This document shows, piece after piece, positions 42,522 to 51,496 of a stretch of DNA of 52,428 bases (its first letter is position 1; each line of letters starts with the position of its first letter). The DNA is taken from NCBI RefSeq assembly GCF_000943545.1, contig NZ_JTHP01000048.1:1-52428 (forward strand), written 5' to 3'. The position numbers were made by a program, and so were the translations under genes. This DNA comes from Paenibacillus terrae. Its GTDB lineage: Bacteria > Bacillota > Bacilli > Paenibacillales > Paenibacillaceae. The notes below the pieces were generated by a model. It made no database searches. It was not told where the DNA came from and worked only from the letters and a program-made list of their open reading frames with translations.

Positions 42522-43292
42522 TTACCGATCCGGTGCTACACGCAGTTGTGCCTCCCGTTCCTCGTCCGCACGCAGTTGCTTGCGGTACACCACTACCGAC
42601 ATATACACACTCACTTCATACAGTACCAGTAACGGGATCGCCACCAAAAAGTCGGAGATAAAATCAGGGGGAGTTATGACGACAGCAACAAAGACAAGCA
42701 GAAAATAAGAAATTTTCCGCCATTTGCGAAGCCTCATCGGAGTGAGTACCCGAATCCCCGTCAGGAACATGATGAGCAGTGGCAGTTCAAACAACAGAGC
42801 CACAGGCAGCACAATATTAAACATGAAGGTGAAATATTGGGCGATGCCGTACGTTTCATGCAGTCCCATGCTTTTGGTGACAGACGACGTAAACTGAATC
42901 GCCATCGGGAAAACAATAAAATAGGCAAAAGCTGCACCGATCACGAACAACAGCAGCACATAAGGCACATACCGCAAAGTCGCATTCCGTTCTTGCGGTC
43001 GCAAGCCGGGGCTAACAAACTTCCACAACTGGTAGCATGCAAACGGCAGCGCCACCGCAATCCCGATCAGCATGGCGATCTTCATGTAGATACCTATTCC
43101 GTCCCAGAAGGAAAATGCATTCAACTGAAAAGCCTGCGCCGAACCGGAGCGAATAAGCCAGTCATAGACAGGACCTGCGGCGAATAAGCCACCAGCCAGT
43201 GCCAGAACAAATACAATCAGCACATAAATAATTCTGCGCCGTAGCTCGCCCAGATGCTCCATGAGCGGCATTTCATGCTCTGGTGGGGTCAA
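42522..43292 (-). CDS. tatC: Sec-independent translocase subunit TatC
   Basis: This 256-residue polytopic protein is the twin-arginine signal receptor of the Tat pathway. It opens with MPLMEHLGELRRRI, typical of TatC, and has six spans. The conserved ISPYFTF-like region corresponds to IAQYFTFMFNIVLPVALLFELPLL, and VVITPPDFISDFLVAIPLLVLYE is the last conserved block. The start is TTG 43292, 6 bases behind AAGGAGGAG. It follows tatA by 112 bases with a small stem between. Confidence 0.95.
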   Translation of the reverse strand: MTPPEHEMPLMEHLGELRRRIIYVLIVFVLALAGGLFAAGPVYDWLIRSGSAQAFQLNAFSFWDGIGIYMKIAMLIGIAVALPFACYQLWKFVSPGLRPQERNATLRYVPYVLLLFVIGAAFAYFIVFPMAIQFTSSVTKSMGLHETYGIAQYFTFMFNIVLPVALLFELPLLIMFLTGIRVLTPMRLRKWRKISYFLLVFVAVVITPPDFISDFLVAIPLLVLYEVSVYMSVVVYRKQLRADEEREAQLRVAPDR

Positions 43293-43404
43293 ACTCGCTC
43301 CTCCTTTCTGGATCGGACGCAGCTGCGCCTCCTAAAAAATAAAGCCCTTCCCTGGAGAAGAGGCTCTTCTTGAAATTGTAAAAGGCATCAAAAATGAAAC
43401 TAAC

Positions 43405-43656
43405 CTAAGATAACCGTTTATCCTCCGGCTGGGGCTGCACTTCTGAAGCCGACGTCTGGGATGCTTTGACCGCACTATCCTTACTGTCTTTGTGTTCAGT
43501 CCGTTGGTCTTCAGACAAAATATCACGTGCTCCGTTTTTAAACTCACGGAATGTACGCCCCACAGCGCGACCCAGCTCAGGCAGCTTGTTCGGGCCGAAT
43601 AGCAGCAACGCCAGAATGATTAACAAAATATAACCCGGTGCTCCAATATTAGGCAT
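43405..43656 (-). CDS. tatA: Twin-arginine translocase TatA/TatE
   Basis: This 83-residue protein has the single N-terminal span GAPGYILLIILALLLFGPNKLPELGRAVG with the FGPNKLPE hinge, then the amphipathic helix (GRTFREFKNGARD) and a charged tail. TatA oligomers form the protein-passage pore with TatC. AAGGAGGG precedes the ATG. The pair tatA-tatC lies near groESL as in B. subtilis (tatAy-tatCy). Confidence 0.96.
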   Translation of the reverse strand: MPNIGAPGYILLIILALLLFGPNKLPELGRAVGRTFREFKNGARDILSEDQRTEHKDSKDSAVKASQTSASEVQPQPEDKRLS

Positions 43657-43835
43657 GTGTGGTAACCCTCCTTATGTTGACGGGCAAAATTACAAACAAG
43701 AACCAGCATCTGGTGCACAGGCGCAGAAACAAACATGGAGACCATGCTTGTCCGTTGTGTGTTTCTTGTATAGCTAGCCCGCATACAGTCATGTAAATTC
43801 TTACGGATATCATACCACACTCGACGTGCTGCCTT

Positions 43836-44318
43836 CTACCGGAACTGGCCTGTCACCATAAGAAGCGCCTCTGGCAATTGATCCATAATAGCCGCCAAAT
43901 TTTCATGCACTCCCTTGGGCGTTCCCGGCAAATTCACGATCAGCGTACGCCCCCGAATCCCTACGATGCCACGAAAAAGCATGGCCGCCGGATTTTTCTG
44001 CATCACAATCATACGCATCGCTTCCGCCATGCCTGGCACTTCCCGTTCCACGACCCGCCGAGTCGCCTCGGGTGTCACATCACGGATTGCCAGCTCGGTT
44101 CCACCCGTCGTTAGCACCAGGTCTGCATGAAAATAATCGGTCATTTCGATTAAAGCCGCAATAATTTCATCCGGTTCATCGGGAACGATCCGGTACTCCA
44201 CAATCTCTCCGCCCAGCTCTTCTTCGATGAGTTCCCGGATGACCTGTGCGCTTGTATCCTCACGCTCTCCCCTCGCCCCTTTATCACTGGCTGTCAGGAT
44301 CGCCGTTTTCCACACCAT
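43836..44318 (-). CDS. mog: Molybdenum cofactor protein of the MogA/MoaB family
   Basis: This 160-residue protein adenylates molybdopterin for molybdate insertion. It has the MoCF_biosynth fold: ILTASDKGARGEREDTSA near residue 7, LVLTTGGTELAIRDVTPEAT near 67 and LIVNLPGTPKGVHENL near 128. In most homologues the first motif reads TTGGTG; here G is replaced by E (TTGGTEL), which is unusual in the nucleotide loop. It is in the order of moaC and the folate enzyme. MoaB and MogA cannot be told apart from sequence alone. Confidence 0.88.
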   Translation of the reverse strand: MVWKTAILTASDKGARGEREDTSAQVIRELIEEELGGEIVEYRIVPDEPDEIIAALIEMTDYFHADLVLTTGGTELAIRDVTPEATRRVVEREVPGMAEAMRMIVMQKNPAAMLFRGIVGIRGRTLIVNLPGTPKGVHENLAAIMDQLPEALLMVTGQFR

Positions 44319-44430
44319 AAGATCACCCTTCTCCTATCATGAAAGAATACTTTCTCTTCTGAAAATCAGAAACAGCCACGCTGCATTCTCCATCACATCA
44401 CAGTACCCTCACGGCGACATGTTGTCTATG

Positions 44431-44919
44431 TCAAGGTTCCCGGTGGTCCTCCCTTTGGAAATCCCCATGCTTGCCACCTGTTTTCGATTGCAGCATGGTA
44501 GGGCCGATGATCATATCTTTTTGCAGCGCCTTGCACATATCATACACGGTTAACGCTGCGGCTGAAGCCGCTGTCAAAGCTTCCATTTCCACACCTGTCT
44601 TGCCCTCGGTCTTCACTTCCGCTTCAATATGAAGCACATCATGTCCATTATCGGAAAACGTAATATTCACGCCCGTCAGGGCCAGCGGATGGCACATCGG
44701 AATCCAGTCCGACGTTTTTTTCGCGCCTTGAATCCCGGCGACCTGGGCCACAGCAAGAACATCGCCCTTGCCGATCCTACCCTCTTTCACAGCCGTGAGT
44801 GTAGCCGGATTCATCGTAATCCGCGACACGGCGATTGCTGTACGAACCGTGGACGCTTTGCCCGAAATATCCACCATACGAGCTCGTCCCTGTTCGTTAA
44901 AATGAGTAAAGGAATCCAC
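44431..44919 (-). CDS. moaC: Cyclic pyranopterin monophosphate synthase MoaC
   Basis: This enzyme of 162 residues performs the second step of pterin formation for the molybdenum cofactor. FTHFNEQGRARMVDISGK opens it, the catalytic stretch KKTSDWIPMCHPLALTGV is near residue 62, GKTGVEMEALTAASAAALTVYDMCKAL near 104, and the GGKHGDF end is present. I start it at GTG 44919, giving the usual length of about 161; the frame could begin earlier at ATG 44961 but those codons resemble a leader. It ends 112 bases before mog. Confidence 0.94.
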   Translation of the reverse strand: MDSFTHFNEQGRARMVDISGKASTVRTAIAVSRITMNPATLTAVKEGRIGKGDVLAVAQVAGIQGAKKTSDWIPMCHPLALTGVNITFSDNGHDVLHIEAEVKTEGKTGVEMEALTAASAAALTVYDMCKALQKDMIIGPTMLQSKTGGKHGDFQREDHREP

Positions 44920-44957
44920 GACTCCCTCACAGCTCCTTTCACATGCCAAACTTCGCT

Positions 44958-45617
44958 TCATTCATCGTTTGTTTTTTCTGATTTTGCAATATCGCAATGT
45001 ATGGGACCTTCCGGGGTAAAAAGCACATCCACCCTCAAATCCCCCGGCTCCATGGGTACCTGCTTCTGCAATTGTCCCGGCAGCAGCAGCGAAACATAAA
45101 GCGGACCTGCATTACCGTTATCACGCTTCTGCGCCTCTACCTGTACGGTGAAACGATCATAGTAGCCTCCGCCGTAGCCGATTCTGCCCCCATGACGATC
45201 AAAGGCCAATCCCGGCACGACAACCCAGTCGATTTCCGACCACATTTCAGGCACCCATTTTTCGCATGTGGGCGCAGGCTCAGGAATGTTCCAAATGCCG
45301 GGCACGATATCGTCGTGCTGACCCATCTGCCTCAGCTCCATGGTCCGGGTTACCGGGTCCACTCTCGGAGCCAGCACACGGTCTCCGCGTGACCAGCAAT
45401 GCTCAATAAAGGGAGTCGTCGAAATCTCGCTGCCAAAAGAAAGATAGCTAAATACCGTCAGCCTATCTCTGTTTCTGTCTATTCTAAGCTGCTCCCATGC
45501 CTCAATTGCATGCCGACAGGCCACAGCCGATGCCTCCTGCCGCGTCAGCGGGTCCATGAAGTCCCGCGCCTCCCGTTGCTGCAAGCGCAGCGCGTTCTTC
45601 ACACTACAGACATCCAA
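44958..45617 (-). CDS. 5-formyltetrahydrofolate cyclo-ligase
   Basis: This 219-residue member of the MTHFS/YqgN family converts 5-formyltetrahydrofolate to 5,10-methenyltetrahydrofolate with ATP. The nucleotide and folate signature is visible: VVVPGLAFDRHGGRIGYGGGYYDRF near residue 135, plus FSYLSFGSEISTTPFI near 55. I prefer the TTG at 45617, 10 bases behind GGGAGG; the reading frame remains open to a GTG at 45638. It lies upstream of moaC with 38 bases between and divergent from ydiF. Confidence 0.92.
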   Translation of the reverse strand: MDVCSVKNALRLQQREARDFMDPLTRQEASAVACRHAIEAWEQLRIDRNRDRLTVFSYLSFGSEISTTPFIEHCWSRGDRVLAPRVDPVTRTMELRQMGQHDDIVPGIWNIPEPAPTCEKWVPEMWSEIDWVVVPGLAFDRHGGRIGYGGGYYDRFTVQVEAQKRDNGNAGPLYVSLLLPGQLQKQVPMEPGDLRVDVLFTPEGPIHCDIAKSEKTNDE

Positions 45618-45891
45618 AGAATATCCGTCCTCCCGCACAATCGTCGATAATGCTTTAAAACGTTACTATTTGTCCAATTGTCAGTAAGTCTTGTACCTTG
45701 CAAGCTTTTTTCATTTTTTTTCAGTTCTCGTTTAAGTTTATCATTGTTTATACAAATTGACTACACGCGGCTCAAGGGTTTACAGGGTGATAGCAGTGCA
45801 TTAGTGGGTATTTTCATGTAAACTGGAAGGAAGACACCCTGCGGAGGAAGCGGGGAAAACTGTGCATAATGTAATGGAGGAACGATACGCG

Positions 45892-47850
45892 ATGCTATTG
45901 CAAGTAACTGGAATTACGAAATCCTACGGAATTGAGCCCGTTCTGGACGGGATTAACCTTCAAATATTGGAACGTGAACGCATTGGACTGGTAGGTGTGA
46001 ACGGCGCGGGCAAATCGACATTGCTCAAAATCATCGCTGGTGAATTATCATATGACGGTGGACAAATTTTCAAGGCGAAGGAGACCAGCATTGGTTATTT
46101 GGCACAAAACAGCGGCTTGAACTCCGACCGATCCATCTGGGCAGAAATGATGCTCGTATTCACTCCACTGATCGAAGCAGAGCGGGAACTACGGCAGATG
46201 GAGCAGGAAATCGCCGACCCCGCCAATGCGCAGAACGAGAAGCGCTATGCAGATCTGCTGGAAAGATATGCGAGAAGATCGGACTGGTTCAAGGATCACG
46301 GCGGCTATGAAATGGAGACCCGGATTCGCAGTGTGCTTCATGGCATGGGCTTTGGCTCGTTTGCACCGGAAACGCCTGTATCCACACTGAGCGGTGGACA
46401 GAAAACACGTCTCGCGCTGGCCCGCATCCTGCTGCTCGCCCCTGATGTACTCATGCTGGATGAGCCGACCAACTATCTGGACATTCAAACGCTGACCTGG
46501 CTGGAAGATTATTTGCGAGGCTATTCCGGCTCGCTGCTGGTCGTATCCCATGACCGTTATTTTCTCGACAGACTGGTGACCACCATTATTGAAATCGAGC
46601 GTCATCGTTCGACCCGGTATACAGGTAACTACAGTCGATATATGGAGTTGAAAGCTGCCGAGTACGAAAGCAATCTCAAGCACTATGAGAAACAGCAAGG
46701 GGAAATTGCCCGTCTGGAGGCATTCGTACAACGCAATATCGTACGGGCTTCCACGACCAAACGCGCCCAGAGCCGCCGCAAGCAGCTAGATAAAATGGAT
46801 CGAATGGATCGGCCGATGGGGGATCTGAAAAAAGCCCATTTTTCCTTTGAAACAGCTTATATGTCAGGGAAGGAAGTACTGGAGGTACGCGACCTCTCCG
46901 TAGCCTATGAAGGTAAAAAACCGCTATTTCAGCATGCATCCTTCGACTTAAAACGCGGCGATACCGTTGCCCTGATTGGTCCGAACGGAATTGGAAAATC
47001 GACGTTGCTCAAATGCCTCACCGGAACTTTAAAGCCTGCTGCCGGGTCGATTCACTGGGGCACAAAAATCAAAATCGGCCTGTATGATCAGGAGCAAACG
47101 AACCTGAACCCGGCCAATACAGTGCTGGAGGAGCTATGGAGCGAATATCCCCATATGGAGGAAGCGCGGATCCGCACAGTGCTGGGTAACTTCCTGTTCA
47201 GTGGTGACGATGTACTGAAAAAGGTAGCCACATTAAGCGGCGGTGAAAAAGCCCGCGTCTCTCTCGCCAAGCTGATGTTGCGCGAAGCCAATGTACTGAT
47301 TCTTGATGAGCCTACCAACCATCTCGACCTGTTCAGTAGAGAAGTGCTGGAGGCTGCCCTAATCGACTATGACGGCACGCTGCTGTTCATCTCCCATGAC
47401 CGTTATTTCCTTAACAAAATGGCGGAACGTGTCATTGAACTTCATCCTGAAGGAATAGAACATTTCCTGGGGAATTATGATGACTATGTAGACAAAAAGC
47501 AGGAGCTGGCGGAAATTGCGCAGGAAGCTCTGGAGGCCAGTCAGGCAACACGCAGCAAAGCATCATCTGTATCCGCAACGGATGAGACAACACCCAAAAC
47601 AGGTGCAGCAGCCTATGCCGCAGACAAACAGGCCAAGAGCGAAGAACGCAGTCGCCAGCGCAAGCTGGAGACACTGGAAAATCAAATCAAAGAGCTGGAA
47701 GAACAAATTACCGGGCTGGAGGAACAAATGACTCTGCCAGAGGTTTATCAGGATTACACGGCGCTTCAGGATATTCAAGCACAACTTGACGCACGTAAGC
47801 AGGAATTGACAGCAACCTACGCATCATGGGAGGAACTGTTAGAAGAATAA
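45892..47850 (+). CDS. ydiF: ABC-F family ATPase YdiF
   Basis: This 652-residue cytoplasmic protein has two ABC domains and no membrane part. ABC-F proteins bind the ribosome E-site and help translation. Walker A motifs: GVNGAGKST near 36 and GPNGIGKST near 363. Signatures: LSGGQKTRLALARILL near 165 and LSGGEKARVSLAKLML near 456; Walker B DEPTNYLD and DEPTNHLD follow each. The inter-domain linker (about 245-320, rich in Lys/Arg) and a C-terminal coiled coil (EERSRQRKLETLENQIKELEEQ) are present. GGAGG lies 11 bases before ATG 45892. The gene adjoins the tsaD block and faces away from moaC, as ydiF is in B. subtilis. Confidence 0.93.
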   Translation: MLLQVTGITKSYGIEPVLDGINLQILERERIGLVGVNGAGKSTLLKIIAGELSYDGGQIFKAKETSIGYLAQNSGLNSDRSIWAEMMLVFTPLIEAERELRQMEQEIADPANAQNEKRYADLLERYARRSDWFKDHGGYEMETRIRSVLHGMGFGSFAPETPVSTLSGGQKTRLALARILLLAPDVLMLDEPTNYLDIQTLTWLEDYLRGYSGSLLVVSHDRYFLDRLVTTIIEIERHRSTRYTGNYSRYMELKAAEYESNLKHYEKQQGEIARLEAFVQRNIVRASTTKRAQSRRKQLDKMDRMDRPMGDLKKAHFSFETAYMSGKEVLEVRDLSVAYEGKKPLFQHASFDLKRGDTVALIGPNGIGKSTLLKCLTGTLKPAAGSIHWGTKIKIGLYDQEQTNLNPANTVLEELWSEYPHMEEARIRTVLGNFLFSGDDVLKKVATLSGGEKARVSLAKLMLREANVLILDEPTNHLDLFSREVLEAALIDYDGTLLFISHDRYFLNKMAERVIELHPEGIEHFLGNYDDYVDKKQELAEIAQEALEASQATRSKASSVSATDETTPKTGAAAYAADKQAKSEERSRQRKLETLENQIKELEEQITGLEEQMTLPEVYQDYTALQDIQAQLDARKQELTATYASWEELLEE

Positions 47851-47903
47851 GGCATGCTTTAAAATATGGACTTAAAAATTTCACATTTGCCCCATCCGCA
47901 TTT

Positions 47904-48163
47904 TTATACACAAAGATATCCACAGAATATGTGCATGAAATGTATTGAAAAATGGCCTTTTAGGCCATTTTTCTATTGATAAAAAGCCATTTTCATATGA
48001 AAACCAAATTTATCCACCATTTTATCCACATTATCCACAGATTTCGCAAAACCTAAAGATGCAAAATGTCCCCTGTTCTTGCATCCTAAAAAAGTCTTAA
48101 GCTGCTTGCTTTGAGCTTAATTATCCACATTTCGGACGGGATATGTGGATAACTTTGTTCACA
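47904..48163. promoter_or_regulatory. DnaA-box cluster between ydiF and tsaD
   Basis: Exact TTATCCACA boxes occur at 48022-48030, 48031-48039 and 48121-48129, and in reverse (TGTGGATAA) at 48144-48152. TTATACACA at 47904-47912 fits the looser TTATNCACA. One-mismatch copies are at 47916-47924, 48010-48018 and 48155-48163. Seven or eight boxes in 260 bases without a coding function point to a DnaA-binding cluster. Confidence 0.8.
47947..47972 (+). terminator. Terminator of ydiF
   Basis: AAAAATGGCC-TTTTA-GGCCATTTTT is a perfect stem with a T run, about 100 bases after the ydiF stop. It lies inside the DnaA-box cluster. Confidence 0.85.
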
Positions 48164-48365
48164 ACTTGACAAATCATATCATTGTTCGGGGAGTATTAAA
48201 TTTCAGATTTTTTTGATGAATGCTGAAAAATCGTGCAACATCATGACGAACGCTGCGTGAGAATTAGACAGTAAAATTCCCCGGCTCAAATTCCTGTATT
48301 TATACCTCTTGAATTTTATATATAGAGATGTATACGTATTTTTCGAATTTAGCTTATATAAAACA

Positions 48366-48395
48366 TAAAAAGACACGACTCAAACGCGTCGTGTC
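48366..48395 (-). terminator. Terminator of the tsaD operon
   Basis: GACACGAC (48372-48379) pairs with GTCGTGTC (48388-48395); on the minus strand it ends in five T. It lies 53 bases behind the tsaD stop. From 48164 to 48365 I see nothing else. Confidence 0.85.
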
Positions 48396-48447
48396 CCTAT
48401 CTACTATCTTCACTTACATTCAGTTCACTAGCACAATGCCTCTCCAA

Positions 48448-49512
48448 TTAAGATTGGACGGACCACTCTTCCAGAGACAGCCCGGGATCAGCTTTCATGT
48501 CCAGCGAGGTGTATTCTCCGCGCTTCCACTTGGCGAAAGCTGCGGCACCAATCATGGCTGCATTATCTGTACAATATTTCATAGATGGCACAAGTAACTC
48601 GATACTTTCACGCTCGCAACGTTCGCGAAGTGCCGTCCGCAGTCCGCGATTGGCGGCAACACCGCCACATAGCAGCAGTTGCTTCGCGCCGTATTCACGC
48701 ATAGCACGAATCGCTTTTTCTACCAGCACCTCCACGACCGACTCTTGAAAGCCTCTTGCGATAGCTCCGGCATGAACAGTTTCTCCGCGCATTTTCGTCT
48801 GGTTGATCACATTCAACACCGCCGATTTCAAGCCGCTGAAGCTAAAATCATAAGAATCCGGCTCCAACCATGCACGGGGCAAAGTGATAGATTCCTCCGA
48901 TTCATGAGCCACACGATCTACGTGCGGACCGCCGGGATACGGAAATCCAATAGCCCGTGCCACTTTGTCATAGGCTTCCCCAACCGCATCATCCCGCGTG
49001 CGCCCAATCAGGTGAAAATGACCCTCGGACTCCATCCATACCAGCTCCGTGTGCCCACCCGATACGACCAGAGCGATGCACGGATATACGATTTTATGCT
49101 CCAGCTGATTTGCATAAATATGTCCTGCAATATGATGGGTTCCGATCAACGGCTTGCCGAATGCCATGGCGGCGCTTTTGGCGGCGACAATGCCCACCAG
49201 CAGCGCACCGACCAGTCCCGGTCCTTGCGTCACGGCAACCGCCGAAAGCTCGCGGGGCGTAATTCCCGATGCTTGCATGGCCTCGTCCAGCATGTAGGTA
49301 ATGCTCTCCACATGCTTGCGGGATGCCACCTCCGGCACAACTCCACCAAAGGCTTTATGTGTTTCAATCTGACTGGAAATCAGATTAGAAAGCACCTCTG
49401 TGCCATTTTTCACGACAGACACAGCCGTTTCATCGCAGCTCGTCTCCACTGCCAATATATAGCAAGGCTCGCCAGAGGCGGCGCCTGTACCTGCTTTTTC
49501 CTCTTGCGTCAT
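48448..49512 (-). CDS. tsaD: tRNA N6-adenosine threonylcarbamoyltransferase TsaD (Gcp)
   Basis: This 354-residue enzyme transfers threonylcarbamoyl to A37 of ANN-reading tRNAs. It shows ILAVETSCDETAVSVV near residue 20, the metal-binding HKAFGGVVPEVASRKHVE near 52, HHIAGHIYAN near 126, the Gly-rich VSGGHTEL near 148, YDFSFSGLKSAV and LLCGGVAANRGLR near 284. The start overlaps rimI (ATGA). TsaB and TsaE, its partners, are in the same operon. Confidence 0.97.
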   Translation of the reverse strand: MTQEEKAGTGAASGEPCYILAVETSCDETAVSVVKNGTEVLSNLISSQIETHKAFGGVVPEVASRKHVESITYMLDEAMQASGITPRELSAVAVTQGPGLVGALLVGIVAAKSAAMAFGKPLIGTHHIAGHIYANQLEHKIVYPCIALVVSGGHTELVWMESEGHFHLIGRTRDDAVGEAYDKVARAIGFPYPGGPHVDRVAHESEESITLPRAWLEPDSYDFSFSGLKSAVLNVINQTKMRGETVHAGAIARGFQESVVEVLVEKAIRAMREYGAKQLLLCGGVAANRGLRTALRERCERESIELLVPSMKYCTDNAAMIGAAAFAKWKRGEYTSLDMKADPGLSLEEWSVQS

Positions 49513-50024
49513 TGCTTCTGCACGCTTCCTTCCTGTTCACCGGATGCCCCATGTGCGGGAAGATCCGCCCACATGATCACGGCATCCTCGTTATTATCCG
49601 AATAATAGCCCTTACGGACGCCCGCTGGCTTAAAGCCTTTTTTCTCATACAAGCCCTGAGCAATCCGATTCGTCACCCGTACCTCCAGTGTCATGCGTTC
49701 CATCCCCAGATAAGAGGCCGTTTGCATTAGCTCGTCCAGCAGCTTATCTCCAAGCTTGCGCCCGCGATAGGCCTCACGAACGGCAATATTCGTAATATGA
49801 GCCTCGTCCATAATCGTCCACATCCCTGCGTAGCCGATGGCCTGTCCGTTCAGCTCCATAATCATATATTTAGCAAAATGATTCATCGTCAATTCATTGC
49901 GGAACGCTTCTTCCGTCCACGGTAGCGTGAACGCTTCATGCTCAATCGCCAGCACATCGGGAATATCATCCAGCTGCATCAGTCGAAACTCCAGCTTTTC
50001 TTCCCGTTGTATGTTCTTTACCAT
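49509..50024 (-). CDS. rimI: Ribosomal-protein-alanine N-acetyltransferase RimI
   Basis: This GNAT acetyltransferase has about 171 residues. Beginning MVKNIQREEKLEFRLMQLDDIPDVLAIE, it shows the acetyl-CoA loop VREAYRGRKLGDKLL near residue 83 and VRVTNRIAQGLYEKKGFKPAGVRKGYY with the catalytic Tyr near 118. RimI acetylates ribosomal protein S18 in E. coli. I use ATG 50024, but the upstream GTG 50033 is also possible. It sits between tsaB and tsaD with tiny gaps. Confidence 0.93.
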   Translation of the reverse strand: MVKNIQREEKLEFRLMQLDDIPDVLAIEHEAFTLPWTEEAFRNELTMNHFAKYMIMELNGQAIGYAGMWTIMDEAHITNIAVREAYRGRKLGDKLLDELMQTASYLGMERMTLEVRVTNRIAQGLYEKKGFKPAGVRKGYYSDNNEDAVIMWADLPAHGASGEQEGSVQKQ

Positions 50025-50041
50025 GTTGTTCACCGCTCTCT

Positions 50042-50878
50042 TCAGCGCTGACGAAGCAGATTGGCTTCCGCCTCCGCCAGCTGGGTATAGTTTGGAACCA
50101 GCGTATGTAACTCGTCATGTTCCTGACGAAGCAGCTTATCCGCCCCAAGACGGCCAACCCATCTTCCTTCCAGCTCATACGGTACGATACGAAGCTCGCT
50201 CCATGCACGCAGGCGCTCGGCTGTTTCTGCGTGAACCGCCGTTTCACCAACCAGCCAAATGACCGCAGGGCGCTGTTCGGACGGCAAAGCCTCCAGCCGT
50301 TGCAGCAGGTCCTCAGTCCAAGTGGCCATCAATCGGATCGCATCCGGTTCCAGACCCTGCGGAATCCCGGTATTGCCGTCCACATTCGCTGCGAACAAGC
50401 CTGTGTAAACCTGTCCGCGTCTTGCATCCAGCACTGGAACGATCCAGTCTGCCGCCTGCTCTCCAGCCAAGTGTTTACTTGCTAACTCATTTATAACTTC
50501 TTGCTCCTGCGACTCGGTGCCACGGCTCCAACCGCCCCAGGCCAGCGCGTGCAAAGTGGATACGGATGTCACCGGGACGCCCCAGGCCCAAGCAAGTGTT
50601 TTCGCTGCGGTCACCGCAATGCGAATACCTGTGTAAGACCCCGGTCCGACACCCACCGCAATGCCGTCTACATCATCCTGTGTCAGCCCGTCTTCGTTCA
50701 GAAGCCGTTCCAATTCGGAAATCACGTGCACCGAGTGATTGCGTTCGCCATAGACATTGCTTTCTCCCAGTAACTCTTTTCCGTTCATCAGGGCGGCCGC
50801 CATCACGGTCGTCGCTGTATCTAACGCCAAAAACCGCTCACGCGGCTTTACATTCTCATCTGTATGCTCTCTTTGCAT
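50042..50878 (-). CDS. tsaB: tRNA threonylcarbamoyladenosine biosynthesis protein TsaB
   Basis: This 278-residue ASKHA-fold protein is the inactive paralogue of TsaD that acts as its scaffold. It shows FLALDTATTVMAAALM near residue 16, NHSVHVISELERLL near 45, the GVGPGSYTGIRIAVTAAKTLAW stretch near 75 and LDARRGQVYTGLF near 145. It overlaps no gene, but only three bases separate it from tsaE. Confidence 0.95.
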   Translation of the reverse strand: MQREHTDENVKPRERFLALDTATTVMAAALMNGKELLGESNVYGERNHSVHVISELERLLNEDGLTQDDVDGIAVGVGPGSYTGIRIAVTAAKTLAWAWGVPVTSVSTLHALAWGGWSRGTESQEQEVINELASKHLAGEQAADWIVPVLDARRGQVYTGLFAANVDGNTGIPQGLEPDAIRLMATWTEDLLQRLEALPSEQRPAVIWLVGETAVHAETAERLRAWSELRIVPYELEGRWVGRLGADKLLRQEHDELHTLVPNYTQLAEAEANLLRQR

Positions 50879-50881
50879 GCT

Positions 50882-51361
50882 TCAAACTCCATTCTCCCGC
50901 AAACTGCGGCACCATTGTTCATAAGGCTCGCCGTACCCGGTCAGGTGAATCAAGCGCTCCTCCACATCCGTTGTTTCTATATACATGTGAAGCCGCTGCT
51001 TCGGCAACATATCCGGTATAATACTGCCCCATTCCACCAGACACACGCCTGTCCCGTAAAAATATTCGTCCAGCCCAAGATCCTCTGCCTCATCCTGTGT
51101 AATACGGTACACATCCATATGGTACAAGGGCAATCGGCCTTCATACTCCTTAATGAGCGTAAAGGTGGGGCTGTTTACGATACCCGGGACACCCAGATGA
51201 CTGGCAAAGGCTTTGGAAAAAGCGGTTTTGCCCGCTCCCAGATCTCCATCCAGCACAATCACCGTTCCAGGAACCGCTTTGGCTGCCAGAAACCCTGCCA
51301 AAGTCCCGGTCTGAGCCTCTCCGACAGAACGGAACGTAAACTGTTCCTGCGAAATTGTCAT
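50882..51361 (-). CDS. tsaE: tRNA threonylcarbamoyladenosine biosynthesis ATPase TsaE
   Basis: This 159-residue P-loop protein has Walker A LDGDLGAGKTAFSKAF near residue 37, then the conserved SPTFTLIKEYEGRLPLYHMDVYRI near 66 and the EWGSII segment near 108. TsaE hydrolyses ATP to reset the TsaBD complex. It is first in the tsaE-tsaB-rimI-tsaD operon. The ribosome-binding site is weak (GGTGAT). Confidence 0.95.
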   Translation of the reverse strand: MTISQEQFTFRSVGEAQTGTLAGFLAAKAVPGTVIVLDGDLGAGKTAFSKAFASHLGVPGIVNSPTFTLIKEYEGRLPLYHMDVYRITQDEAEDLGLDEYFYGTGVCLVEWGSIIPDMLPKQRLHMYIETTDVEERLIHLTGYGEPYEQWCRSLRENGV

Positions 51362-51496
51362 ATATTTTAATCACCTTTCGTCCAAATCGGACCGTTCCAA
51401 CTTGTCCTTTATTATATAGTTCACCTTATGTCGCCGCAAGACATGAAGACATGCTATTGTAAGATAGGTGTAACATACAGGGAGGGAAGCGAAACG

